NCBI GenBank assembly: GCA_021604865.1
Contig: BQJU01000037.1
Coordinates: 1-64,000 of the forward strand
Length of the DNA stretch: 64,000 nt
Direction: 5' to 3'
Origin: Saprospiraceae bacterium
GTDB taxonomy: Bacteria; Bacteroidota; Bacteroidia; Chitinophagales; Saprospiraceae
Under the pieces are notes generated by a model. The model did no database searches. It was not told where the DNA came from and worked only from the letters and a program-made list of their open reading frames with translations. This document shows, piece by piece, positions 49,836 through 58,278 of this stretch. The position numbers were made by a program, and so were the translations under genes. How positions within the stretch are numbered: position 1 is the first letter of the stretch; each line of letters opens with the position of its first letter.

Positions 49836-50885
49836 ATGATGAAAGCAATCTTTAGTATAATGTTATTCCTTTTGAGTCATTATTTTTTACAAGCTCAGTG
49901 CGATTTAACAGTACCCATCATTCCCTCTCCAGAGGTACCCGGCAATGTTTATTGTTCTTACGATGATGTGGAGTTAAAAACTACTGCTTTTGATAATTAT
50001 CAGTGGGAATACCGATTCTCTGGTAGTAGCAATAATTGGACCGCAATGGGCAATGGATCTAATCAAAGTCTTTTAATCAATGCTGGCGAATGGGGTGGTA
50101 CTCTTTTCAGGGTTAGAGTCACGCAAGATACTTGTACCGCTTACTCTGATTCCATTCTTATTGATTCCTGGGTGTTTATTCCCCCCTTTATTATTCAGGA
50201 AAGTGGACAACTGGAATTCTGCACGGGTGATTCGACCAAACTTGCAGCGGGTGGCCCTACTTTCGACAGCATCCAGTGGTTACACGACTTTGAGCCTATT
50301 CCCGGTGCCAATGATCCGGTATATTGGGTTAGAGAATCGGGTAATTACGTCCTACAAGGGACTCCAGAGTTATGTCCGGAATCTTGGCTTAGTTCGGGTG
50401 TTGGTCCCACCTATATTTTCAGCGGCCCTGATACTCCGGAAATTTCCGACTCCAATGATACACTTTTTGCTAGTTCAGGGCCCCATTATCAATGGCTACT
50501 GGATGGACAGCCCATTAACGGTGCCAATCAAGGTTTTTGGATACCGCTTATGTCTGGCGACTATACCGTAGAAGTCAGAGATGCCAATAATTGTACGGCT
50601 ACTTCTGCCGTTTTTCCAGTGATTATTAATGAAGTTGAAGACCCCTCTCTTGCCAACAACATCCGGCTTGCGCCAAATCCGGTATTGGACATATTGACGA
50701 TACAATCTTCCTTTGCCGAAGCCATGCAAATCAGCATCTTGGATGTTTATGGAAGGACGGTCATTGCTTCACAATGGGTAGAACAACAAATTCATATCGA
50801 TTTTTCCCAATTGCCGAGTGGCATGTATTTTGCCAAAGTAGAAAATGAGGGTCGCTTTGTTATCTTAAAGGTGATGAAGAAGTAG
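49836..50885 (+). CDS. T9SS-secreted Ig-like/PKD-type protein
   Basis: The 349-residue protein (start ATG 49836; an alternative ATG follows immediately) has a signal peptide ending FLQAQ. The body has at least three Ig-like or SprB/PKD-like units with aromatic and Cys residues (NVYCSYDDVELKTTAFDNYQ, LEFCTGDSTKLAAGGPTFDS, YQWLLDGQPINGANQGFW, GDYTVEVRDANNCTATS). A type A sorting domain follows (LAPNPVLDILTIQSS, LPSGMYFAKVENEGRFVILK). It is probably an adhesin-like surface protein of unknown ligand. It is monocistronic, convergent with the propeller gene. Confidence 0.83.
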   Translation: MMKAIFSIMLFLLSHYFLQAQCDLTVPIIPSPEVPGNVYCSYDDVELKTTAFDNYQWEYRFSGSSNNWTAMGNGSNQSLLINAGEWGGTLFRVRVTQDTCTAYSDSILIDSWVFIPPFIIQESGQLEFCTGDSTKLAAGGPTFDSIQWLHDFEPIPGANDPVYWVRESGNYVLQGTPELCPESWLSSGVGPTYIFSGPDTPEISDSNDTLFASSGPHYQWLLDGQPINGANQGFWIPLMSGDYTVEVRDANNCTATSAVFPVIINEVEDPSLANNIRLAPNPVLDILTIQSSFAEAMQISILDVYGRTVIASQWVEQQIHIDFSQLPSGMYFAKVENEGRFVILKVMKK

Positions 50886-50967
50886 ATAGGTTTCAGGAGG
50901 CAGGTTTCAGGGGTCAGGTTTTTAAATATATCGTACTCCTGAAATCCGCCACTACTTCCCTATTCAA

Positions 50968-53112
50968 CTACTCTACCACCAGCTTCATTGCCCCCATTCC
51001 AGTATCCGTATGCACTTGAATAATATACATGCCGGAGACCAGGTTCAAGGTGTTCAAATCCACTAAAAATTGGTCATTTGACGCTGTGACATTGGCGGCC
51101 CATATTTGCCTTCCCTGTATATCCAGAAGGCGTGCGTGAAGATTCCCACTGACATTCCCCGGAAGTTGCACTTGTAAGTGTTCCGATTTGGCCACAGGAT
51201 TAGGACTAATCTTTAGCTCTAATTGTGGCAACATATTTTCATTAGCGGTATGCGGGTTTTCCCAAATTACTCCATTTTCATTAAATAGGCCCAATCCACT
51301 TTCCGTGCCCAGCCAGAGATTGCCATTGGCATCCTGATTAATAGCCAAAATGCGGCCATCCGGTAGGCCGGAATTTTGCGGGGTGTACTTATTTTGAATG
51401 CCATCATTATAACGAATCAGGGCATCCAGACTACCGCCCCATAAGTCTCCATCTGCATCCATAAACAGGGACTGAATGCCGTATGGCACCTGAGTAAGAC
51501 CGGTACCGGATAGCAATGAAAAAACTGGGCCATCTTTTACGAACAAGCCAGATTGTGCTCCGGCGTAAACTTCTCCTTCTTGGCCAAAAGCAAATGCAAA
51601 AACAGCCGGCAGATTAACGATACCGTTGCCCTGGAAAGCATAATCCCGCCATTGTTGTCCGTTGTAATGTTTAACACCGTAATAAGTGCCAATCCAGAGG
51701 TCATTGTTCGCTGGATCAAAGGCGACACCCATGTAAGCACCATTAATTATGCCTGTTTGTCCGGTAGAAAAAGTTGTCCAGTCATTGCCATCAAATCTGG
51801 CTACTCCTATATTGCCAAAAATCCAAAGATTATCCTCCTGATCAAAAGCGACATTGGCGATTCCCTCCAGATCCGGGGCTCCTAAGGCAGTAAAGTCCAC
51901 TGGTGTCCAAACCTCATTTTCCAATGTATAATATAGGTACTGATCAGATGAAACCCAGATTTTGCCTTGCGGATCAATGAGTCTTAAGTTGATAGGATAT
52001 TCAGGATCATAATCCGTCCACTGATCACCATTTATTTGTACCACTGCATTACCACTATGGCCAATGGTGTTGGTACCTATCCACATTTCTTCCTCCTTTC
52101 TGATCACCGGCTGAACCCGATTCCCAGGCAGTGGAGAGTTGCTGGTATTTATCCCGGAAAAGGTGGCCAGATCGGTGCCGTATAATCCCTTTCCTTGAGT
52201 TCCCAGATAATATTGTTGGTCACCGGGCAGAAAGACTGGCGTTTGATAGTTTTGGACCAGCCCATCGGAAATGGGAAATGTAGCCCAATCGGTACCATCA
52301 TAACGCAACAACTGGGTGGAAAAATCTTGTCCATCTATTTGTTGCGAGTAAACAATGCCCCAAAGATCACCGTTGGCAGCCACTCGAAGGGAGTATATCG
52401 CAGACAGCGGGTCAACCAAATCACTCAAATCTATCTGCTCCCACTCCTCATTTTGAAACCGGTTCAGTCCGCCCCAGGTTCCCACCCATACGGTGCCCTC
52501 TTGGTCTACCACTACCGAATTATCGGTTGGAGATTCAAAGGGTAAGGTACTGTTACTATAGTAGTAGCGTGTCCATTCGGTTCCATCAAAGCGGTTCAAA
52601 TCCACACATCCGAAAGTATAAGCGACTATCCAGATATCTCCATTGACTGGATTTACGGCTATATCCGTCACTTCATAACCACAACCTTCATATTCATACA
52701 CACTAAGGTCATTGCCCGACGAGAGGTATAACTTTGAAGGAACAGCTGCCGCAATTTCTCCGTTGTTCATGAGTGCCAATTGTGCGCTCCGAATGGAATC
52801 ATGTCTTATCCAGTTGGTGCCGTCATAAATAGCCATTCCCTTGGTGGTTGCTACCCAGATGCGGCCGTCAGAACTTTTTTCTACATCAGTTACCCAATTG
52901 CCTGGTAGCCCCGAGTTTCCCCGGTTATAAAAGGTAGGCGTCTCGCTATCTGGAGCATAATGAACCAGCCCTCCTGTGGTACCGATCCATAGATCTTGAT
53001 CCGCTTCCATCAGGGCGGTGATGTGATCGCCATTGGTGCAGTTAACCCATTCTTGTGCTGTCAATATATTTGTAAGCAATAAAATAAACAAACAGTAGCT
53101 TAGTCTCTTCAT
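50968..53112 (-). CDS. T9SS-secreted two-component-regulator-type beta-propeller protein
   Basis: ATG 53112 (MKRLSYCLFILLLTNILTAQ) gives a signal peptide; a 38-residue upstream extension of the frame has no signal and runs through a repeat, so it is rejected. The 714 residues hold a long series of Reg_prop/kelch-like blades (DLWIGTTGGLVHY, GRIWVATTKGMAIYDG, GTVWVGTWGGLNRF, GKIWVSSDQYLYYT, NLWLGTESGLGLF), forming one or two seven-bladed propellers. The C-terminus (LKISPNPVAKSEHLQVQLPG, LVSGMYIIQVHTDTGMGAMK) is a type A sorting domain. Unlike true hybrid sensors there is no membrane helix or kinase. Ligand unknown. Confidence 0.87.
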   Translation of the reverse strand: MKRLSYCLFILLLTNILTAQEWVNCTNGDHITALMEADQDLWIGTTGGLVHYAPDSETPTFYNRGNSGLPGNWVTDVEKSSDGRIWVATTKGMAIYDGTNWIRHDSIRSAQLALMNNGEIAAAVPSKLYLSSGNDLSVYEYEGCGYEVTDIAVNPVNGDIWIVAYTFGCVDLNRFDGTEWTRYYYSNSTLPFESPTDNSVVVDQEGTVWVGTWGGLNRFQNEEWEQIDLSDLVDPLSAIYSLRVAANGDLWGIVYSQQIDGQDFSTQLLRYDGTDWATFPISDGLVQNYQTPVFLPGDQQYYLGTQGKGLYGTDLATFSGINTSNSPLPGNRVQPVIRKEEEMWIGTNTIGHSGNAVVQINGDQWTDYDPEYPINLRLIDPQGKIWVSSDQYLYYTLENEVWTPVDFTALGAPDLEGIANVAFDQEDNLWIFGNIGVARFDGNDWTTFSTGQTGIINGAYMGVAFDPANNDLWIGTYYGVKHYNGQQWRDYAFQGNGIVNLPAVFAFAFGQEGEVYAGAQSGLFVKDGPVFSLLSGTGLTQVPYGIQSLFMDADGDLWGGSLDALIRYNDGIQNKYTPQNSGLPDGRILAINQDANGNLWLGTESGLGLFNENGVIWENPHTANENMLPQLELKISPNPVAKSEHLQVQLPGNVSGNLHARLLDIQGRQIWAANVTASNDQFLVDLNTLNLVSGMYIIQVHTDTGMGAMKLVVE

Positions 53113-53133
53113 GGGTGTCTTTTTGGAAATTAA

Positions 53134-53212
53134 TAATGGACTTGTTGCGCAGGGGCAGGGCATTGGGTTAAAAAAATTCGTTTTTACCTCCTCATGCCCC
53201 TTGCGAAACAAG
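53134..53212. repeat. Hairpin repeat element, copy 2
   Basis: CTTGTTGCGCAGGGGCAGGGCAT (53141-53163) is nearly complementary to 53194-53212. Its left half matches the right half of the 15101-15200 element on the opposite strand (TTGTTGCGCAGGGG, then AGGGCATTGGG). It is immediately upstream of the propeller gene, whose start codon is 22-29 bp away. Confidence 0.65.
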
Positions 53213-53413
53213 CCTGATGCCCCCAAGACGTAGACTTGCCTCCAACAGTTGCCTTAAAAGGCTAATTAATTTTATGGTTGAAGCTCCAAATGAATTTTTC
53301 TACAGAAGAAATGCAAATAAATGCCGAACCAGGCTCTGTGGGTTGACTAGCCGGAGAAGATTGTCTTTGTGAAATTTTGGAGCAAAAAGAAAGGGGAAAA
53401 GTCGTTACAAAAA

Positions 53414-53503
53414 TAATGATAACAAAAGTAATGATTATAAAAATAACGATTACATTTGTAATGATTATAAAAGTAATGATTATATTTATAACGATTTTAC
53501 TGG
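53414..53503. repeat. Six tandem 15-bp direct repeats (TAAYGATTAYAWWWR)
   Basis: Six exactly contiguous 15-bp units start with TAATGAT or TAACGAT, at 53414, 53429, 53444, 53459, 53474 and 53489. Their first eight bases are best conserved. The array lies between the propeller gene and the hemolysin III gene, ending 23 bp from the latter's stop. It has no spacers, so it is not a CRISPR. It might bind a protein or be a simple minisatellite. Confidence 0.8.
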
Positions 53504-53525
53504 AAAATTATGATTTAAATTCTAA

Positions 53526-54167
53526 TCACTTCACCATTTCCAACATCGCAATATAATGACCGGTACTGCCTCCAATCACAAAGAGGTGCCAAATAGCATG
53601 GTTATAACGGAGTTTGCGCCACTGGTAAAAGATGACACCTATAGAATAAGACACGCCACCTGCAATAATCCACCACAGACAGTTGTAACTCATATTGTCC
53701 AGCATGTGAGGAATAGTGAAAATAGCCATCCAGCCCATGCCCATGTATAGAAACAGAGATAACAAGGGCAGCTTTCCAAAGAAGAGCAATTTATAAAGGG
53801 TGCCAATCAGTACCAGGCCCCAAAGTATGGCCAGGTAAAACCAGCCGGTGCTATTGTTGAGGTAATAAAGCAAAAAGGGAGTATGGGTACCCGCTATGAG
53901 GAAATAAATGGCGATGTGATCTAACACTTGCAGTCTATATTTCAGTCGTGGACTACGAGCACTATGGTATAATGTAGAAGACAAATACACCAGAAACATA
54001 GATCCTCCAAAAATAAAAAGCCCGCACAGCTGCCCTCCATCGACATTGGGATGGGCCTGCAAAATTAAAAATGGAATAGCAATCAGGCATAAGAGGGCTC
54101 CAAGGCCATGCGTAATTACATTTGGGACTTCGTAGCTGTCCATGTATCGAGAAATAGTCGTTGGCAT
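53526..54167 (-). CDS. Hemolysin III family (YqfA/AdipoR-like) membrane protein
   Basis: The 213-residue protein has seven helices and the family residues: VITHGLGALLCLIA, FLVYLSSTLYHS (with the Ser and His of the metal-site set), LDHIAIYFLIAGTHTPFLLY and the C-terminal HAIWHLFVIGGSTGHYIAML. The conserved His and Asp residues are those that hold Zn2+ in adiponectin-receptor homologues. Such proteins may act as ceramidases or lipid-sensing hydrolases; hemolysis is not established. It is transcribed toward the repeat array. Confidence 0.88.
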   Translation of the reverse strand: MPTTISRYMDSYEVPNVITHGLGALLCLIAIPFLILQAHPNVDGGQLCGLFIFGGSMFLVYLSSTLYHSARSPRLKYRLQVLDHIAIYFLIAGTHTPFLLYYLNNSTGWFYLAILWGLVLIGTLYKLLFFGKLPLLSLFLYMGMGWMAIFTIPHMLDNMSYNCLWWIIAGGVSYSIGVIFYQWRKLRYNHAIWHLFVIGGSTGHYIAMLEMVK

Positions 54168-54371
54168 ATAAGATTAACTCCTAATTTAAGTATTTTAGAT
54201 TAAAGGTTTAAATTTTTTATTTATTTCATTAACTGCCCAAAAAATTTTCAACGATGAAATTTTAGAGCATGGAAAGAACAACTTACTAAAAATGTTATGG
54301 GTATTACTACCTGAATAACGCAAGTTAGATGACTTTTGTCATTTTTGTTTCCATGACATTTAAATATCCTT

Positions 54372-54379
54372 TATCTTTG
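54372..54379 (+). promoter_or_regulatory. Candidate -7 element (TATCTTTG) of the metal cluster
   Basis: TATCTTTG matches TAnnTTTG and lies 9 nt before the ATG at 54389, which would give a very short leader. A TTTG (54344-54347) lies 24 nt upstream, longer than the usual 19-20. It is the best candidate promoter for the cluster to 58278. Confidence 0.4.
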
Positions 54380-54388
54380 CAAGACAAT

Positions 54389-54796
54389 ATGAAAAAATTC
54401 TTCTCCATATCACTTTTGATACTCTTTTTGGGCCAGGGCTTTTACCTGGGCTTATTGAGTGGTTATTTGAGTTGGGAGCGAGAATATATCATTGATAAGT
54501 ATTGTATCAACAAGGATAAACCATTGTTGTTGTGTAGTGGGCGTTGTTACATCAATGAAGTATTAGGGGAAGAGCTTGAAAGTGGCAACTTTGATCAGTC
54601 TACGGCACCTACAGTCACTGTTGAACGCCCATCATTGACCCTTTTTTGTGAGCAATTCTCTCCAATCATAGTGCCTGCTCCTACTTCTGAGGGTGCTTTG
54701 AATAGCCACTATAACTACCTTTATTATTATCACCCTGTCTCCAGCATTTTCCATCCACCTAGATTTTCTTCTTTTTTTGCTATTGAAGTTGTTTAA
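54389..54796 (+). CDS. Small exported protein with CxGxC motif, first gene of the metal cluster
   Basis: ATG 54389 (MKKFFSISLLILF) begins a 135-residue protein with a signal or membrane segment; an upstream frame extension lacks one. The conserved-looking block YCINKDKPLLLCSGRCYINEVL resembles small proteins of Bacteroidota metal or respiratory clusters that carry KDKPxxxCxGxCxL. The C-terminal part is low complexity (HYNYLYYYHPVSSIFHPPRF). The function is unknown; two cysteines (LCSGRC) could bind copper or form a disulfide. Its last codons (IEVV-stop) lie inside a dispersed repeat (54783-54881). Confidence 0.65.
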   Translation: MKKFFSISLLILFLGQGFYLGLLSGYLSWEREYIIDKYCINKDKPLLLCSGRCYINEVLGEELESGNFDQSTAPTVTVERPSLTLFCEQFSPIIVPAPTSEGALNSHYNYLYYYHPVSSIFHPPRFSSFFAIEVV

Positions 54797-54881
54797 AGTA
54801 TCCTCGCTTACCCCCTGCCTTGCCGTCCGCGAGCGCTGAAGCTACTCAGCGGAGGAGCTAGCAGCTACGCAAAGGTGAAGC
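54783..54881. repeat. Dispersed 100-bp repeat, copy 2
   Basis: This copy matches 42599-42699 (TGAAGTTGTTTAAAG, CCGTCCGCGAGCGCTGAAGC, GAGGAGCTAGCAGCTACGC), differing at scattered bases. Its left edge encodes the final residues and stop of the upstream small protein. Confidence 0.7.
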
Positions 54882-55038
54882 GATGACAGCAAACAATTTC
54901 CTTGGATCAATCACTACGGGAAACAATTGTGACATTCGACAGGATGCACCAACAGACTTGTTTCACAGGGATTATCAAGGGGTTAAAATACCTATTTCGC
55001 CATGTCGCCTCTGCGGAAGAAATCTAAAAATTAAAATC

Positions 55039-55953
55039 ATGTGGAAGAAAATTTTTCTACCCTTAGCCATATTGGCCATTTCCATTCCAGCTCTAAAAGC
55101 CTGCGATGCATGTGGATGTGGTATCGGATCGATATATTGGGGCATTTTGCCAAATAACAACCTGCATACTGTTGGCCTTTCGTGGCAAAACCAACACTAT
55201 ACCAGTCACCTTGGTCATGATCACGAAGAGCTTCTTCAGTCAGAATCAGCGGAATATTTCAATACGTTGGAACTGAGGGGGCGTTTTTATTTAAATGATC
55301 GCTTTTCTCTGAGTGCAATAGTGCCGGTAGGTTTTCATCGCCGTCAAAGTGTGGGTGAGTGGATCAACATAAATGGTCTTGGGGATATTAGCGTAATGGG
55401 TAATTATCGCATTTTTGATTCTTCAGACAGTTTGAATCATCGGGTTCGGCATCGGTTTGAGTTGGGGCTCGGCGTCAAAATTCCCACTGGTTCTTTCAAC
55501 GCTTTAGATACAGAATCGGTGGTAAATCCCAATTTTCAGCTAGGCTCCGGTAGTTGGGACTTTCTGTTTAGCGCAAATTATACCGCCCTGATGGGTCAAT
55601 TGGGATTGCAAACCAATGTGACCTATAAACGGAATACCACCAATTCTGACGACTTTCGTTTTGGGCACCGCCTGAATGGGTCGATGATGCTATTTTACCG
55701 ACAAAACATTAAGGCATTCGAATTTATGCCAAACCTTGGCCTTTACGGCGAATGGGGAGGCCGCGATGTCGAAAACAGGTATTGGCAAAATAATACTGGC
55801 GGCCATTTATTGATGAGTAATGTTGGTATCGAATTGTATGTAAGCCGTTATAATTTTGGGGCCAGCTATTTACATCCCATAGACCAGGATTGGTCGGCAG
55901 GACAAGTAGAAGCCCAAGCCAGGTATACTGCTCATATCAATGTTTATTTCTAA
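55039..55953 (+). CDS. Outer-membrane beta-barrel protein with N-terminal CDACGCG motif
   Basis: ATG 55039 (MWKKIFLPLAILAI) is chosen: an upstream 52-residue extension of the frame starts inside a repeat. A signal peptide ends ALKA, and the mature protein begins with the Cys-rich motif CDACGCGIGSIYWGILPN. The rest is a beta-barrel (alternating residues, LELRGRFYLNDRFSLSAIVP, GLGVKIPTGSF, YVSRYNFGASYLHP, ending AHINVYF). A His-rich loop (QHYTSHLGHDHEE) may bind metal. It probably imports or senses copper or another metal at the outer membrane. It stands between the CxGxC protein and the MbnP/MbnH pair. Confidence 0.75.
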   Translation: MWKKIFLPLAILAISIPALKACDACGCGIGSIYWGILPNNNLHTVGLSWQNQHYTSHLGHDHEELLQSESAEYFNTLELRGRFYLNDRFSLSAIVPVGFHRRQSVGEWININGLGDISVMGNYRIFDSSDSLNHRVRHRFELGLGVKIPTGSFNALDTESVVNPNFQLGSGSWDFLFSANYTALMGQLGLQTNVTYKRNTTNSDDFRFGHRLNGSMMLFYRQNIKAFEFMPNLGLYGEWGGRDVENRYWQNNTGGHLLMSNVGIELYVSRYNFGASYLHPIDQDWSAGQVEAQARYTAHINVYF

Positions 55954-56021
55954 ACCCAACCTGTTTTGGCAAATCTCCTCGTTAATTACGAGATTTGTCA
56001 TAGAATCAAAATTCAATTGCT

Positions 56022-56408
56022 ATGAAATCAATTTTCAAATTAGCCTTATGCCTAAGCCTGCTTTCCGGGTGCACAAAAAATAGTGGGCCGCTCCTCGATA
56101 ATGGAGCTCCAAGTATTGCCATTTTCGCGCCTACGATCGGAGCCATTTTAACGCCGGGTCAACCGTTTCCCCTTCGGGTAAGTCTGACTGAACTTCAGGA
56201 AATTCATTTCTACAGGGTAGTCCTACATTCCCCATCTACAGGCTTCGATGTAACACTAAAAAATGAACATCTCGATGCTGTAAATTTTGAAATTGACGAG
56301 ATGGTTACCATGCCCAATTTACAACCGGGTGCTTACAAATTGGAAGTAATTGCCAATGATCATAATGGCAATAGCAATAAAGCATCCGTGGAAGTAATTT
56401 TGGAATAG
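56022..56408 (+). CDS. Small Ig-like (DUF4625-type) lipoprotein
   Basis: The 128-residue protein has a signal with lipobox LLSGC (residue 16) and one beta-sandwich domain (PSIAIFAPTIGAILTPGQPF, HFYRVVLHSPSTGFD, PGAYKLEVIANDHNGNSNKA). The last segment recalls cadherin-like or DUF4625-like domains of Bacteroidota. It is probably a surface or periplasmic accessory of the metal cluster. No metal-binding motif is obvious beyond two His residues. Confidence 0.7.
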   Translation: MKSIFKLALCLSLLSGCTKNSGPLLDNGAPSIAIFAPTIGAILTPGQPFPLRVSLTELQEIHFYRVVLHSPSTGFDVTLKNEHLDAVNFEIDEMVTMPNLQPGAYKLEVIANDHNGNSNKASVEVILE

Positions 56409-56489
56409 TGCATTACATTTTAGTTTTTTTAACACTTAAGACACTGAAAAATAAATTATTTTAGTACCAAATTTAAAAACTCATTATCG

Positions 56490-57236
56490 ATGAATTTATC
56501 AACAAAAACAAAAACTTTATTTGTAGCTGCCGGGTTGATCCTGGCCTCAATAGGTTGTGATAATAAAACCGAGGAAGGATTGTCCAACTTGGATTTCCAG
56601 TTTAATTTCACCGTTGATGGCCAGGCATTCGCCTATGGTACAGACTTTGATATCAACGGAGTTACTGTCAACATCGAAACGGCTCAGTTTTACCTCAGTG
56701 GTATCTCTCTGGAACCAGAAGTAGGGGATGAAATAGCTGTCGATGGGAAATACCTGCTCGTAGGTCCTGAAGCCGGAAGCCTGGAGGTTATTAGAGATTT
56801 GAAGGCCGACCATTACCACATGGCTAAGTTCAGCGTTGGGGTACAACCTGCAGACAATAACCAAAGTGAAACCGATTTTACGACCCGAAGTGCTGATGAT
56901 CCGCTTGCTGCTCATAATCCTTCTATGCACTGGAATTGGAGCTCAGGATACAAATTCTTGAGAATTGACGGGCTGGTAGATACCGACAATGATGGTACTC
57001 CCGAGACCCCGTTGGCCTTCCACCTGGGGACTGACGACTTACTTACTCCATTGACCTATGCCCTACACCACGATTTTGAACCCGGCGATAATACATTGAC
57101 ATTTGAATTTGACCTGGCTAAATTTTTTACCGGAGTTGATTTGAGTATACAAACTGATACACATACGTTTAACGATTTGCCGTTAGCTGAAAAAGTAGCC
57201 GGAAACCTGGCCACAGCAATTTCTGTAAAACAATAA
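56490..57236 (+). CDS. MbnP-like copper-binding lipoprotein
   Basis: The 248-residue protein is a lipoprotein (LILASIGCDN). The domain matches the MbnP family: LDFQFNFTVDGQAFAYGTDF, NIETAQFYLSGISLEP, and the signature NPSMHWNWSSGYKFLRIDG with Trp148 and Trp150, followed by AFHLGTDDLLTPLTYALHHD. In characterised methanotroph systems, one MbnP Trp is converted to kynurenine by the diheme enzyme MbnH and the product binds copper. The MbnH-like gene lies directly downstream. Copper binding and the modification here are inferred. Confidence 0.8.
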   Translation: MNLSTKTKTLFVAAGLILASIGCDNKTEEGLSNLDFQFNFTVDGQAFAYGTDFDINGVTVNIETAQFYLSGISLEPEVGDEIAVDGKYLLVGPEAGSLEVIRDLKADHYHMAKFSVGVQPADNNQSETDFTTRSADDPLAAHNPSMHWNWSSGYKFLRIDGLVDTDNDGTPETPLAFHLGTDDLLTPLTYALHHDFEPGDNTLTFEFDLAKFFTGVDLSIQTDTHTFNDLPLAEKVAGNLATAISVKQ

Positions 57237-57246
57237 AACTGCTGTG

Positions 57247-58278
57247 ATGAAAACTATCTACGGACTCACCGGCCTTGTGCTGGTGAGTCTACTATTATTT
57301 ACCTGCAAAAAAACGCCAAAAACCCTTACTTCAGATGAAGCCTACCCCATGCACTGGCCGGAAAATTTTGATCCTCCGCTTATTCCCGCCGATAATGCCC
57401 TCACAACTGCACGGGTAGCATTGGGCAAACGACTATTTTTCGACCCTATTCTTTCCCGCGACTCCACGGTTTCTTGCAACACTTGTCACAAACAGGAATT
57501 CGCCTTCGCTGATGATCTACCAATCAGCCCTGGAGTAGAAGACCGGCTCGGCTTTCGCAATGCCCCTTCTCTGGCCAATGTAGCCTGGTTAGGGGTAGTG
57601 AACCGGGATGGTGGAGTGGTTAAATTGGATCTGCAGGCTAGCGTGCCCATTGAGGATGAAAATGAAATGGACTTCACTTTATTGGAAGCTGCCGACAGGC
57701 TCAACAAACATCCCCGTTATGTTCAACTTTGCCAGGAAGCTTATGGCAGACCCGCTGATCCTTTTGTGATCACCCGGGCCTTGGGTGCTTTTCAGCGAAC
57801 ACTGATCAGCAATAATTCGCCTTATGACCACTATGTCTTCCAGCAGAAAACGGATGCATTAACGGAAAGTCAAATCAAGGGGATGCAATTGTTTTTTAGT
57901 GAAAAGGCCAGTTGTAGCAACTGCCATTCGGGTTTTAATTTGACCAATAACAAGTTTGAAAACAACGGATTACATGAAAATTACGACGCTGATACCGGTC
58001 GCCGTCGTGTCACGCTCAAACCTGAAGATGAAGGGAAGTTTCGGGTACCCAGCCTACGCAATGTAGCGCTTACGGCTCCTTATATGCATGATGGTACTCG
58101 CCAAACACTGGAATCAGTCATAGAACACTATAATAGTGGGGGTAGCAATCACCCATTAAAAAATCCTTTGATCCGCCCATTGGCCTTAAGCCCGGAAGAA
58201 AAGACGGATCTGATTCATTTTTTGGAGAGTTTGACGGATAGTACCTTTATTCTGAATTCTGAATACCACAATAATTAA
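57247..58278 (+). CDS. MbnH-like diheme cytochrome c peroxidase-family protein
   Basis: The start is ATG 57247, one codon after an in-frame GTG. The 343-residue protein has a lipoprotein-like signal (LVSLLLFTCKK) and two heme c sites, CNTCH (77-81) and CSNCH (223-227). Family motifs include RVALGKRLFFDPILSRDSTV, GFRNAPSLANVAWLG, RALGAFQRTLISNNSPYDHY, and PSLRNVALTAPYMHDGTRQT, which carries the Met of the second heme region. Relatives reduce H2O2 or, in MbnH, oxidise a Trp of MbnP. The MbnP-like gene ends 10 bp upstream, so the pair probably functions together. Its stop overlaps the convergent T9SS gene by four bases. Confidence 0.85.
   Translation: MKTIYGLTGLVLVSLLLFTCKKTPKTLTSDEAYPMHWPENFDPPLIPADNALTTARVALGKRLFFDPILSRDSTVSCNTCHKQEFAFADDLPISPGVEDRLGFRNAPSLANVAWLGVVNRDGGVVKLDLQASVPIEDENEMDFTLLEAADRLNKHPRYVQLCQEAYGRPADPFVITRALGAFQRTLISNNSPYDHYVFQQKTDALTESQIKGMQLFFSEKASCSNCHSGFNLTNNKFENNGLHENYDADTGRRRVTLKPEDEGKFRVPSLRNVALTAPYMHDGTRQTLESVIEHYNSGGSNHPLKNPLIRPLALSPEEKTDLIHFLESLTDSTFILNSEYHNN

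Noticed and set aside
53113-53226. N-terminal extension of the propeller protein
   Set aside because: The 38 extra residues lie in a dispersed hairpin repeat and precede a perfect signal peptide starting at 53112.
53414-53503. CRISPR array or replication origin
   Set aside because: Fifteen-bp units without spacers, and no dnaA, rep gene or DnaA boxes nearby.
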